Of a stretch of 48,825 nucleotides of DNA, positions 31,861 to 40,394 are shown piece by piece. The notes under the pieces were generated by a model. That model ran no database searches, was not told where the DNA came from, and was given only the letters and a program-made list of their open reading frames with translations. The stretch comes from Deltaproteobacteria bacterium (lineage in GTDB: Bacteria; Desulfobacterota; GWC2-55-46), in the NCBI GenBank assembly GCA_016219015.1, contig JACRCL010000021.1:1-48825 (forward strand), read 5' to 3'. Both the position numbers and the translations under genes were made by a program. Every line of letters starts with the position of its first letter. Positions within the stretch are counted from its first letter, which is position 1.

Positions 31861-32502
31861 ATGCTCATAAAGGTCATGGTCGCTTTCAGCAACACCCTTT
31901 TCGCCGAAGGAGTAAAAAGGCTGCTCGAAGGCTCCGAGGACATCAGGGTAACCGAGATACTCAAGCCCGGCGCCGCCGCGTACAAGGCGGCAGAGGCCGC
32001 CAGGCCGGATATCATACTCGTGGACTTCACGACGCTGTACAACGTCTTCGGGGAGGCAGGGCCCAACGGCATGAGGTTCATCCTCTTCGACACCCTCTGC
32101 GGCGAGGACAACATCATCTCGGCAGTGATAACGAGGGGGCTTAAGGGCGTGCTCATGGGGAACTCGACCGCGCCGCTCCTTAAAAAGGCGATACGGGCCG
32201 TCGCGGAGGGCGAGATATGGCTCGACAAGCTCAACGTGAAAAACCTCCTTACCGGCCTCCACGCCCTGAAAAAGAGCGCGAAGGCGGCGCTTTCGGAGAG
32301 GGAATGGGAGGTCGTCTCCCTCGTGGGCCGGGGCTACAGGAACAGGGAGATAGCCGAGAAGCTCTGCATAAGCGAGCCGACGGTAAAGACGCACCTGCAG
32401 AGGATATTCCATAAGCTCGACATACAGAACAGGCCCCAGCTCATCACCTTCGCGATAAAAAACCAGAGCGAACTCCACCAACGGGGCCCTGTACTTCAGT
32501 AG
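31861..32502 (+). CDS. NarL/FixJ-family regulator with degenerate receiver domain
   Basis: 213 residues. The C-terminal LuxR-type HTH is intact (LSEREWEVVSLVGRGYRNRE, then EPTVKTHLQRIFHKLDI). The N-terminal half has a REC-like fold, but the usual acidic pair at the end of strand 1 reads VAFSN, and the lysine of strand 5 is not evident (GVLMGNS); only an aspartate in IILVDFTTL remains. It probably acts without phosphorylation. It is third in the operon after the RpoS-like factor (36 bp gap). Confidence 0.87.
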   Translation: MLIKVMVAFSNTLFAEGVKRLLEGSEDIRVTEILKPGAAAYKAAEAARPDIILVDFTTLYNVFGEAGPNGMRFILFDTLCGEDNIISAVITRGLKGVLMGNSTAPLLKKAIRAVAEGEIWLDKLNVKNLLTGLHALKKSAKAALSEREWEVVSLVGRGYRNREIAEKLCISEPTVKTHLQRIFHKLDIQNRPQLITFAIKNQSELHQRGPVLQ

Positions 32503-32531
32503 GGGCCCCGCCCTCACACGCCCAATTTCAA

Positions 32532-32559
32532 TTGACAGCCGCCCGCCGTTTAATGTAGA
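32532..32559 (+). promoter_or_regulatory. Putative promoter of ppa
   Basis: A perfect TTGACA is followed after 16 bases by TGTAGA (weak -10). It is about 55 bases upstream of the GTG start, in a gap following the sigma-factor operon. Confidence 0.45.
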
Positions 32560-32613
32560 CTTTTTAAAGTCTTACACATATCCCGCAATTTCATAAAAGG
32601 AGAGTTTATCCAG

Positions 32614-33129
32614 GTGGACCAGAAGCAGAAGGGGACTATCAACGTGATGATAGAGATCCCCAAAGGGTGCAGGAACAAGTACGAGTACGACAAGGAGAGG
32701 CAGGTAATAAGGTTCGACCGGATGCTCTTCTCGGCGGTCCACTACCCGAGCGACTACGGCTTCGTGCCGGAGACCCTGGCGCAGGACGGCGACCCGCTCG
32801 ACGCGCTCGTGCTCGTCTGGGAGCCGACATTCCCGGGCTGCTTTATCGAGGCCAAGCCCGTGGGGCTTTTCAAGATGTGGGACGAGAAAGGCCCGGACGA
32901 GAAGATACTCTGCGTGCCCATCGGCGACCCGCTCTGGAACCATATAAAGAGCCTGAAGGACGTCCCCCCGCACCTGCTGAAGGAGATAGAGCACTTCTTC
33001 ATGGTCTACAAGGACCTCGAGGACAAGAAGACCGGCGTGGAAGGATGGGAAGACCGCGCCTCGGCCATAAGGATAATAAAGGAATCAAGGCAGAGGTACA
33101 AAGACGGGCTCAAGACGCCCCGGCAATAA
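32614..33129 (+). CDS. ppa: Inorganic pyrophosphatase (family I)
   Basis: 171 residues with a GTG start (AAAGGAG thirteen bases upstream). Hydrolyses pyrophosphate to phosphate in the cytoplasm, driving biosynthesis forward. Typical elements: MIEIPKGCRNKYEYDK, the HYPSDYGFVPETLAQDGDPL metal-binding loop (family signature D-G-D-P-L-D), and WDEKGPDEKILCVP. It is followed after 59 bp by a sensor kinase gene on the same strand; functional linkage is not suggested. Confidence 0.95.
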   Translation: MDQKQKGTINVMIEIPKGCRNKYEYDKERQVIRFDRMLFSAVHYPSDYGFVPETLAQDGDPLDALVLVWEPTFPGCFIEAKPVGLFKMWDEKGPDEKILCVPIGDPLWNHIKSLKDVPPHLLKEIEHFFMVYKDLEDKKTGVEGWEDRASAIRIIKESRQRYKDGLKTPRQ

Positions 33130-33188
33130 AAGAAACCCCTGGCAGAAACGCCAGCGACAGACCCAGATACCTCCACCGGCTGAACATC

Positions 33189-35813
33189 ATGAAGATAATC
33201 CCATTCACTCTCACGAAAAAGGTGCTCCTGGCCTTCTTCGCGGTGCTCCTTCCGATCATCGGCGTCTTTATAATCACATACAGCAATGCTAAAGGCCATG
33301 TCAAGAGGTTCGTCCTTGAAGACCTGAGGACCATCGCGGACGAACGCGAGGGCTACGTCCTGCTTTTCATGGATATTAACGAGAAGCTGGTCAAGGACTT
33401 TGCGAACGACGGCTTCATAAGGAGCGAGCTTCAGAAAATATTGGCCGGCGGCAAGGAGGGGTCCGGCGTCCTGAGCAGGTATCTGCTGAAAAACAAGCTG
33501 CCCCTGGCCGAAAACTTCTACCATTTCGGGGTCATCTCGGTTGACGGGGTGATCAGGGCGTCCACCAACGCGTCGGAGATAGGAACAGACGCTTCGAAAG
33601 AGGAATATTTCATAAACGGCGAAAAAGGGATGTATATCACCGAGATCGAAGGCCCGAAGCCCGAGATCGTAATATCCGCCCCGATATACAGCCGGGACGG
33701 GGGCAGGATAATAGGCGTGCTCGACGGCTGCATCTACCTGTCCGAGTTCCATAAGATATTTGGAGGCGAATATTTAAGCGACCTCGGCGCGGCCTCATCC
33801 TTTTCATCGAGTCTTAAAAAGCGGCAGACCATGGAGGTCTATCTGGTCAACAGAAACAGGCGCATGCTCACCGAATCCCGCTTTATAAAAGATTCGGTCA
33901 TGAAACAGAGGGTAGACACGCCGCCCGTCAACGCGTGCCTGGAGTCGAATAAAGAGACCACGGACTTCTACAGGGATTACAGAGGCATTGAGGTCGCCGG
34001 CGCGTCGATGTGCATGCCTTCGCTCGGCTGGATTCTTGTGGCCGAGATCGACAAGGACGAGGCGCTCGCCCCTGTAAATGAGATAGAGAGGTATGTGGTC
34101 GCGGCTTTCATCGTGACCGTAGTCCTGACGACGGCGCTTATAGGTTTTTTCCTCAGGGTTTTCGTGCGACAGATAAATAGCCTTGCCGGCGCGTCGAGGG
34201 AGATGGCCTCGGGGAATTACGAGGTCAACCTGCCGGCAGGCTCAGGCGATGAGATAGGGGCGCTCACGGAGAGCTTCAACTCCATGGCCCGAGAGATAAG
34301 CGATAGGAAAAGGGCGCTCGAAGAGAGCAGAGAGAGGCTCACGAACGCCCAGAGGATAGCCCACGTCGGGGACTGGGAGTGGGACATCGCGAAGAACGTG
34401 AACCGCTGGTCGGAGGAGGTCTTCCGCATCTTCGGGCTGGAGAGCAGGGAAGGGGGGCTGCCTTACGACGAATTTCTGAAGCGCCTCCACCCCGACGACA
34501 GGGAACCGGTGAACAGGGCGGTGAAGGACGCGATAACCGGCAATCGGCCCTATTCCATAGACTTCAGGGTCATAAGGCCCGACGGGAGCGAGCGCGTGGT
34601 GCATTCGGAGGCCGAGGTCGCCTTCAGTGAAAAAGGCAGGGCCGTAAGGATGTCCGGGACGAACCAGGACATAACCGAGATAAAGAATATCGAGAAGACC
34701 TTGAGGCTTAGCGAGGCGAGCCTCGCTAACGCCCAGAGGATCGCCCGCATCGGGAACTGGGACTGGGATATCGCGCGTAACACCCTTCACTGGTCCGACG
34801 AGATATACAGGATCTTCGGGGTAGCCCCGCAGGAATTCGGGGCCACGTACGACGCCTTCCTGGGCTATGTGCATCCCGGCGACAGGGAGTTCGTCGAGGA
34901 ATCGGTGAACGCCGCGCTCCGCGACGGGAAACCCTACTCCATCGACCACCGCATAGCGCTGTCCGACGGGGCCGAGCGCGTGGTCCATGAGCAGGGCGAG
35001 GTCGCCTTCGACGGCAACGGCAACCCGGTCAGGATGACAGGCACGGTGCAGGACATAACCGAAAGGAAGATGGCCGAGCAGGAGGTAATGAGGCTGAACG
35101 CCGAGCTCGAATCAAGGGTCAGGGAGCGCACGGCGCAGCTGGAGGCCTCGAACAGGGGGCTGGAGTCCTTCAGCTACTCGGTGGCGCACGACCTCAAGTC
35201 GCCGCTCCGGACGATAGACGGCTTCAGCAAGGCGCTGATCGAGGACTGCTCGGACAGGCTCGACGGCAAGGGGCTTGATTATCTCAAGCGGGTGCGGGAC
35301 GCGAGCCAGCGCATGGGCCGGCTTATCGACGACCTCCTTGAGCTTTCCCACATAACCCGAACCGAGATGATCTACAGATACGTGGACCTGAGCGCGCTCG
35401 CGCGCTCGATAGCCGCGGAGTTCAAAAAGGCCGACCCCGGAAGGGAGATGGAGTTCATAATAAGCGACGGGCTATGGGTCAACGGGGACGCGGGACTTCT
35501 GAAGGTAGCGCTTGAAAACCTCATCGGGAACGCCTGCAAGTTCACCGGCAGGCTCCCTTCAAGCAGGATAGAGTTCTCGAAGATGGAAAAAGACGGGCAG
35601 ACCGTCTTCTACGTGCGCGACAACGGCGCCGGGTTCGACATGGACTACGCGGGCAAGCTCTTTACCCCGTTCCAGAGGCTCCATTCCACTACCGAGTTCC
35701 CCGGCACGGGCATAGGGCTTGCAACGGTTGCCCGGATAATAGAGCGCCACGGGGGCAGGGTGTGGGGCGAAGGGGCCGTTGGCAGGGGGGCGACGTTCTA
35801 TTTCACGCTCTGA
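33189..35813 (+). CDS. Membrane sensor histidine kinase (Cache-like/HAMP/PAS/PAS/HisKA/HATPase)
   Basis: 874 residues from the ATG at 33189; a longer open frame to 32667 overlaps ppa and is not real. TM1 (KVLLAFFAVLLPIIGVFIIT), a periplasmic double-Cache-like sensor (HFGVISVDGVIRASTNASEI), TM2 (VVAAFIVTVVLTTALIGFFL), HAMP, two tandem PAS domains that are clear duplicates (LTNAQRIAHVGDWEWDIAKN and LANAQRIARIGNWDWDIARN), H-box YSVAHDLKSPLRTIDGF (His about 667) and HATPase with ENLIGNACKFTG. The kinase core resembles phytochrome-type kinases. No REC domain; a separate CheY-like protein is encoded 445 bp downstream. Confidence 0.94.
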   Translation: MKIIPFTLTKKVLLAFFAVLLPIIGVFIITYSNAKGHVKRFVLEDLRTIADEREGYVLLFMDINEKLVKDFANDGFIRSELQKILAGGKEGSGVLSRYLLKNKLPLAENFYHFGVISVDGVIRASTNASEIGTDASKEEYFINGEKGMYITEIEGPKPEIVISAPIYSRDGGRIIGVLDGCIYLSEFHKIFGGEYLSDLGAASSFSSSLKKRQTMEVYLVNRNRRMLTESRFIKDSVMKQRVDTPPVNACLESNKETTDFYRDYRGIEVAGASMCMPSLGWILVAEIDKDEALAPVNEIERYVVAAFIVTVVLTTALIGFFLRVFVRQINSLAGASREMASGNYEVNLPAGSGDEIGALTESFNSMAREISDRKRALEESRERLTNAQRIAHVGDWEWDIAKNVNRWSEEVFRIFGLESREGGLPYDEFLKRLHPDDREPVNRAVKDAITGNRPYSIDFRVIRPDGSERVVHSEAEVAFSEKGRAVRMSGTNQDITEIKNIEKTLRLSEASLANAQRIARIGNWDWDIARNTLHWSDEIYRIFGVAPQEFGATYDAFLGYVHPGDREFVEESVNAALRDGKPYSIDHRIALSDGAERVVHEQGEVAFDGNGNPVRMTGTVQDITERKMAEQEVMRLNAELESRVRERTAQLEASNRGLESFSYSVAHDLKSPLRTIDGFSKALIEDCSDRLDGKGLDYLKRVRDASQRMGRLIDDLLELSHITRTEMIYRYVDLSALARSIAAEFKKADPGREMEFIISDGLWVNGDAGLLKVALENLIGNACKFTGRLPSSRIEFSKMEKDGQTVFYVRDNGAGFDMDYAGKLFTPFQRLHSTTEFPGTGIGLATVARIIERHGGRVWGEGAVGRGATFYFTL

Positions 35814-35839
35814 CAGGCCGCTGAAAAAGCCACAAAGTC

Positions 35840-35953
35840 GTCATCCTGAGGAGCCAAAGGCGGCGAAGGATCTCGTAATTTGTCGATTCTCCGGCCCCGT
35901 GATTCTTCCCCTTCGCTTCGCTCAGGGCTTCGGCTCACACGCTCGGAATGACA
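35840..35953. repeat. REP/BIME-like repeat, family 1 (core only)
   Basis: Contains GTCATCCTGAGGAGCC at the left and TTCCCCTTCGCTTCGCTCAG ... CACGCTCGGAATGACAG at the right, the two diverged half-palindromes of the family, without the CTCTGATTAATT ends. Together with 35981-36130 it fills the 445 bp gap before the CheY-like gene, in which no coding sequence is seen. Confidence 0.75.
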
Positions 35954-35980
35954 GTATAAAACAGTTTCTACCGCAACCCT

Positions 35981-36092
35981 GTTGAACACGCATAGCGAGC
36001 GCATTCCCCGCAGCTTGCTGCGGGGTTTAGCGAGCGAATCGGAAACGAAATCTTCCTTATGTGTCGAAGATTCTCCGCAGAAAAGCTGCGGG
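35981..36092. repeat. Inverted-repeat element, family 3 (copy 2)
   Basis: Inverse orientation copy of 14707-14842: GTTGAACACGCATAGCGAGC, the stem CCCCGCAGC/GCTGCGGGG, AGCGAGCGAATC and CCTTATGTGTCGAAGATTCT are shared. Confidence 0.75.
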
Positions 36093-36098
36093 GAGATG

Positions 36099-36130
36099 AA
36101 AATTCTCCGCCATAAATGACGGAGAATTTT
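36099..36130. repeat. Perfect inverted repeat (hairpin)
   Basis: AAAATTCTCCG and CGGAGAATTTT form a perfect 11-bp stem with a ten-base loop between the family-3 element and the CheY-like gene. On the plus strand the stem ends in TTTT and could terminate transcription from upstream. Confidence 0.6.
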
Positions 36131-36258
36131 GATGGTACGGAATATCATTTTTACTTGCCAGCCTTGACCCGCCGCTGAAGCGACGGGATTGCGGCTGGCA
36201 TACCCATTCAATTTAACATCGGAGTGGCATACTCATACAATAAAAGGAGAAGGCCGTT

Positions 36259-36693
36259 ATGAACGAAAAACTGATACTGCTTGTCGAGGACAACCCGGAC
36301 GACGTGGCGCTTACAATGCGGGCGTTCAAGAAGAACAACATAAGGAACGAGGTCGTGCTCGCAGGCGACGGGGTCGAGGCGCTCGATTACCTCTTCGGCA
36401 CCGGCAAGCGGGCCGGAAACGCGATCACGCCGCAGGTGGTCCTCCTTGACCTGAAGCTCCCGAAGGTAGACGGGCTCGATGTGCTCAAGGCGATAAGGTC
36501 GGACGAAAGGACGGCGCTTCTCCCGGTGGTGGTGCTCACGTCCTCGAAGGAGGAGCAGGACCTCGTCAACAGCTACAGGCTCGGCGCGAACAGCTATATA
36601 AGGAAGCCCGTGGACTTCGAGCAGTTCATCGAGGCGGTAAGGCAGCTCGGCCTGTACTGGCTCGTCCTGAACGAGTCGCCGAAAGGGGTATAG
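36259..36693 (+). CDS. Stand-alone receiver protein (Rcp1/CheY-like response regulator)
   Basis: 144 residues. A single REC domain of the Rcp1 type that accompanies phytochrome-like kinases: LLVEDNPDDVALT, phosphoacceptor VVLLDLKLPKVDG, VVVLTSSKEEQD, NSYIRKPVDFEQF and an aromatic C-terminus (LGLYWLVLNE). AAAGGAGAAGG precedes the ATG. Its stop codon directly abuts the ATG of the next gene, so the pair is co-translated; it may also take phosphate from the kinase at 33189. Confidence 0.94.
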   Translation: MNEKLILLVEDNPDDVALTMRAFKKNNIRNEVVLAGDGVEALDYLFGTGKRAGNAITPQVVLLDLKLPKVDGLDVLKAIRSDERTALLPVVVLTSSKEEQDLVNSYRLGANSYIRKPVDFEQFIEAVRQLGLYWLVLNESPKGV

Positions 36694-38607
36694 ATGCGGG
36701 GACTGAAGGTCCTGATAGCCGAGGACCTCGAAGACGACGCGCTGCTTATTCTGATGGAGCTCCGCAGACACGGCTTCGACCCGGTGTCCAGAAGGGTGGA
36801 CACCAGGGAGGGCCTCGTCTTTGAGCTGGAAGCGCGCGAGTGGGACGTGATAATCACGGACTACTCGATGCCCGGATTAAGCGGGCTCGAAGTGCCGAAG
36901 GCCGTCGAGGACAAGGGGCTCGGCATACCGGTCATAGTCATCTCCGGCGTGATGGGCGAGGAGTTCGCCGTGGAGGCCATGAAGGCCGGGGCGAGCGACT
37001 ACATAAGGAAGGGCAGCCTCTCGAGGCTCGCTCCCGCCATAGAGAGGGAGCTTAAAGAGGCGAAGATAAAAAAAGAGCACCGCGAGGCCGTAAAGGCCCT
37101 CAAGGAGAGCGAGGAGAGGCTAAGGACGATATTCGAGTCCTCGATGGACGGGATGTTCGTCATAGACACGCAGGGCAGGTACCTTGACGTGAACTTCGCC
37201 GGGTGCCACATGTTCGGCTACACCCGCGAGGAGATACTCTCGTCCGACATAAACCTCCTTATCTATCCCGAAAACTCCGGCAGGATGGCGGAGCATAAGG
37301 CCTACTGGAAGAAGGGGGCGTATCTGCCCGAGGTGCGGATGCGCAAAAAGGACGGCTCCCCCATCTGGGTCGACCTCGCGATAACCCCTTTCAACGTGGG
37401 GGACAGGGAGCTTGCCCTCGGCGTCAAGCGCGACATAACCGAAAGGAAGAGGGCCGAGGAGGGATTGAAGGAGAGCGAAGAAAGGTTCCGCCAGATATTC
37501 GGGCAGAGCGAGGACGCGCAGCTTATCCTGAACCGCCTGGACTGCAGGGTGATAGACGTCAACGGCGCGGCCATCTCCCTCTACGGGTACACGAGGGAGG
37601 AGATGCTGGAGCGCGGCTGCAGCCTGCTACTCGGGAAAGATTGCGAAAAGATATTAAACGGCGCCGAGGAGAGCAGGGGCTTCCGCCTGGAGCGTTCCGA
37701 GGCCAGGAAGAAGGACGGGACCAGGATACTGACCTCCGTCCGCGGACAGTTGATAAAGCTCCGTCAAAACGACGTGGTCTACTGCACCGTCAGGGACCTG
37801 ACGGAGGTGATGAGGCTCGAGGAGGAGAGGAGAGTAATACAGGCCAAGCTCATACACGCGAACAAGATGACGTCGCTCGGCACGCTCGCCTCGGGCGTGG
37901 CCCACGAGATAAACAACCCCAATAACTTCATACTCTTCAACTCCACCCTCCTGACGGACGCCTGGAAGGACGGGGCGGCGATACTCGAGGCGTATTACAG
38001 GGAGAACGGGGACTTCTCGCTCGGGGGGCTGCCCTACTCCGAGATGAGGGACGTGATACCGGAGCTGCTCCTCGGCATAACCGACGGGTCGCGCAGGATC
38101 AAGGGCATAGTCGACAACCTGAAGGACTTCTCAAGGGCCGGCAAGGCCGGGGTGGACGGGGAGTGCGACGTGAACAGGGCCGTTATGGCCGCGTCATCGA
38201 TCCTGGGCAACCAGATTTCAAAATACACCGACGGCTTCCACGTGTCATGTTCCGATAACATCCCCGTGGTAAAAGGGAACGAGCAGAAGATAGAGCAGGT
38301 GATAATAAACCTAATCATTAACGCCCTCCACGCGCTGCCACACAGGGGCCGCGGGGTCTGGGTCACGACGGCTTCCGCCGGCAAGTGCGTAGAGGTGAAG
38401 GTCAGGGACGAGGGCATAGGCATGTCGAAGGAGGTCCTCGACAGGATAACGGAGCCGTTCTTCACCACAAAGACCGACACCGGCGGCACGGGGCTGGGGC
38501 TTTCGATATCGTATACCATAATAAAGGAGCACGGGGGGGCGCTCGAGTTCGATTCGGAGCCGGGCAGGGGCACTACCGTGACGATAAAATTACCGGCGCA
38601 ATCCTGA
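36694..38607 (+). CDS. Soluble hybrid histidine kinase (REC-PAS-PAS-HisKA-HATPase)
   Basis: 637 residues, no membrane segment. N-terminal REC (VLIAEDLEDDALL, IITDYSMPGLSG, KGSLSRL), two PAS domains (SEERLRTIFESSMDGMFVID and SEERFRQIFGQSEDAQLILN), H-box SGVAHEINNPNNFI (His about 403), N box INLIINALHALP, DEGIGMS and GTGLGLSIS. A REC at the N-terminus of a kinase suggests it is itself controlled by an upstream kinase, perhaps via the co-translated CheY-like protein, making a phosphorelay. Confidence 0.94.
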   Translation: MRGLKVLIAEDLEDDALLILMELRRHGFDPVSRRVDTREGLVFELEAREWDVIITDYSMPGLSGLEVPKAVEDKGLGIPVIVISGVMGEEFAVEAMKAGASDYIRKGSLSRLAPAIERELKEAKIKKEHREAVKALKESEERLRTIFESSMDGMFVIDTQGRYLDVNFAGCHMFGYTREEILSSDINLLIYPENSGRMAEHKAYWKKGAYLPEVRMRKKDGSPIWVDLAITPFNVGDRELALGVKRDITERKRAEEGLKESEERFRQIFGQSEDAQLILNRLDCRVIDVNGAAISLYGYTREEMLERGCSLLLGKDCEKILNGAEESRGFRLERSEARKKDGTRILTSVRGQLIKLRQNDVVYCTVRDLTEVMRLEEERRVIQAKLIHANKMTSLGTLASGVAHEINNPNNFILFNSTLLTDAWKDGAAILEAYYRENGDFSLGGLPYSEMRDVIPELLLGITDGSRRIKGIVDNLKDFSRAGKAGVDGECDVNRAVMAASSILGNQISKYTDGFHVSCSDNIPVVKGNEQKIEQVIINLIINALHALPHRGRGVWVTTASAGKCVEVKVRDEGIGMSKEVLDRITEPFFTTKTDTGGTGLGLSISYTIIKEHGGALEFDSEPGRGTTVTIKLPAQS

Positions 38608-38618
38608 GGCGTGTCATA

Positions 38619-38648
38619 TAGCAGGTTGCGGAAAAACGCAACCTGCTA
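38619..38648. terminator. Hairpin after the REC-PAS kinase gene
   Basis: TAGCAGGTTGCG pairs perfectly with CGCAACCTGCTA around a GAAAAA loop (12-bp stem). There is no T-run, so it may be a transcript-end stabiliser or Rho-assisted terminator. Confidence 0.6.
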
Positions 38649-38673
38649 CGCAATCCTGTTATATAATAATCGA

Positions 38674-39777
38674 ATGCAAACGCCATCCATAAAAAAGGGA
38701 CGGATAATAATCTACAGGCTCTTTGACGTCGCCCTGGAGATAAACCTCGCCAGCATCGAGCGCACGGCGAGGGAGGGGGCACGCAGGCTCAAGTTCTCGA
38801 AGTACCCCTACATGAAGGCGCTCGAGTTCACCAACCCGCCGCTGTCGTTCGAGCTCGCCCCTTTCAATAAATTCCTCTTCGGGCAGGAGACAAAGGTAAA
38901 CGTGATAGCGAAGGCGTATGACTTCGGCGTCCTGTCCGTCGCCTTCGACGCCCCCATCCCGGAGGGCTGCGCTTTCGCGCTCCTCGAGGAGGTCACAAAG
39001 GGGCTCGACATCGACTCCACGGTAGACGAGAAGGCCCGCGAGTACGCGAAAGAGCTGATGGAAAGCCTCGGAAGCGCGCTCGTGAACCCGGAGCTGAAGG
39101 AGGGGTTCACCGAGGACTACATGATAATCTACATAGAGGAATTGGAAGGCGGGGCGCAGCCGGGGGCGCTGCTCGAAGCCTACGATCCTTCGAGGCTCCT
39201 CCTTTACGAGGACAGGGAACTGAGCCGGTTCACAAGGCAGGAGACGCTCAGGCACAGCTTCAGCTATTACCCCGAAGACCTCATAATAGTCCATGTGGAC
39301 AACGCATTGATCATAGACCCGTCCGGGAGCTTCGACATGCCGGACATACTGGAGTTCGCAAACGCCCAGATATTCGAGTTGAGGTACTACGACAACATCA
39401 TAGACAAGGAATTGAAGTCCATCTACGGCGAGCTTTCCGGCAGGAGGAGGGGGGTATCCATATTCCGCCTGAGGGAATACGAGCGGCTCGCGAAGAAGAT
39501 AACCCAGACGATAACCGACATAACCGAGGTCACGGAGCGGGTGAACAACTCGCTCAAAGTGACGGAGGACATCTATTACGCGAGGATATACAGGACCTTC
39601 ATGGCGTTGCTGCGGAGCCGGGACCTCGAGGTCGGGATAAGGGAGAAGCTACAGATAGTGATGGACACGTACAAAATGCTCCACGACGAGATAGCCGCCA
39701 AGAGGGGCTACCTGCTGGAGCTCGGGATATTCATCCTGATAGCCCTCGAGTTCGCCCTCGTGATAATCGGGCGGTAG
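38674..39777 (+). CDS. RMD1/YagE family (DUF155) protein with C-terminal membrane helix
   Basis: 367 residues from the ATG at 38674; the frame reaches 38611 but the extension reads through the hairpin. The family pattern is visible: YDNIIDKELKSIYGELSG, LLRSRDLEVGIREKLQIV, YKMLHDEIAAKRGYLLEL and a final transmembrane helix (LGIFILIALEFALVII). In eukaryotes members are mitochondrial or nuclear membrane proteins (RMD1/RMD8); the bacterial role is not established. A TATAAT only 6 bases upstream of the ATG suggests a leaderless transcript. Confidence 0.85.
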   Translation: MQTPSIKKGRIIIYRLFDVALEINLASIERTAREGARRLKFSKYPYMKALEFTNPPLSFELAPFNKFLFGQETKVNVIAKAYDFGVLSVAFDAPIPEGCAFALLEEVTKGLDIDSTVDEKAREYAKELMESLGSALVNPELKEGFTEDYMIIYIEELEGGAQPGALLEAYDPSRLLLYEDRELSRFTRQETLRHSFSYYPEDLIIVHVDNALIIDPSGSFDMPDILEFANAQIFELRYYDNIIDKELKSIYGELSGRRRGVSIFRLREYERLAKKITQTITDITEVTERVNNSLKVTEDIYYARIYRTFMALLRSRDLEVGIREKLQIVMDTYKMLHDEIAAKRGYLLELGIFILIALEFALVIIGR

Positions 39778-39780
39778 CCG

Positions 39781-40071
39781 TTACTTCCTGAACTTGGAGA
39801 ACGTGCTCTCGAAGGTCTTCTTGAGGTCCGAGAAGGCCGCTTCGACCCTGTCCTTCAGGGCCTCCCACCTGTCTTCACCGGCCCCTATTAATTCCTTCAG
39901 CTCTGTACGCGCCCTGTCCTGCTTGACCCTCAGGGCCTCCATCTGCTCGTGGTATTTTACCTTCACGTCCGCCCTGCCCTGGTCCGCGATCTTCTTAAGC
40001 TCCTCGACCTTCGAGTTAAGGTCTTTTAAGAACGCCTCTTTCTTCTCCTGGTACGCCTTTTTTGTCTCCAT
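39781..40071 (-). CDS. Small coiled-coil protein of unknown function
   Basis: 96 residues from the ATG at 40071, which has GGAGG six bases upstream (an upstream in-frame start at 40098 is less likely). Almost entirely charged helix: KKAYQEKKEAFLKDLNSKVE, LKKIADQGRADVKVKYHEQM, then WEALKDRVEAAFSDLKKTFE. The pattern resembles small Sll1863-like coiled-coil stress proteins. It is convergent with the RMD1-family gene, with 3 bp between stop codons, and shares no obvious terminator. Confidence 0.8.
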   Translation of the reverse strand: METKKAYQEKKEAFLKDLNSKVEELKKIADQGRADVKVKYHEQMEALRVKQDRARTELKELIGAGEDRWEALKDRVEAAFSDLKKTFESTFSKFRK

Positions 40072-40106
40072 ATAGCCCTCCTTCCGCCCGATTTTCAAGC
40101 ATTCTA

Positions 40107-40254
40107 TTAGGGAAACTCTGATTTATTCTGTTTTCTGTCATTCTGAGGGAGCGTAAGCGACCGAAGAATCTCGTAACTTGCTGATTTGTCTAAATACGAG
40201 ATTCTTCGCTTCGCTCAGAATGACAGGGTTGCGAATTAATCAGAGCTTCTTTAG
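40107..40254. repeat. REP/BIME-like repeat, family 1 (near-complete copy)
   Basis: Left end AAACTCTGATTTATTC and right end GAATTAATCAGAGCTTC bound TGTCATTCTGAGGGAGCG ... CGAAGAATCTCGTAAC and GAGATTCTTCGCTTCGCTCA. It fills the gap between the coiled-coil gene and ftsH. Confidence 0.8.
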
Positions 40255-40394
40255 AGTATATCTTCTTATCGCGGCCAGTCAAATGTGTGGTTTACGGGGG
40301 TTTTCGGGCTTTTCCGGAAGCAAAGGGCTTATTGGCCCGGTTTTGAAGGTCGGGCGCGGATTGATTTCAGGCGAATCTAATATAGAATTGAAGT

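Noticed and set aside
32667-33188. N-terminal extension of the sensor kinase frame across ppa
   Set aside because: It overlaps the complete pyrophosphatase gene in another frame and is Arg/Gly/Pro-rich without domains. The ATG at 33189 starts directly before the first transmembrane helix.
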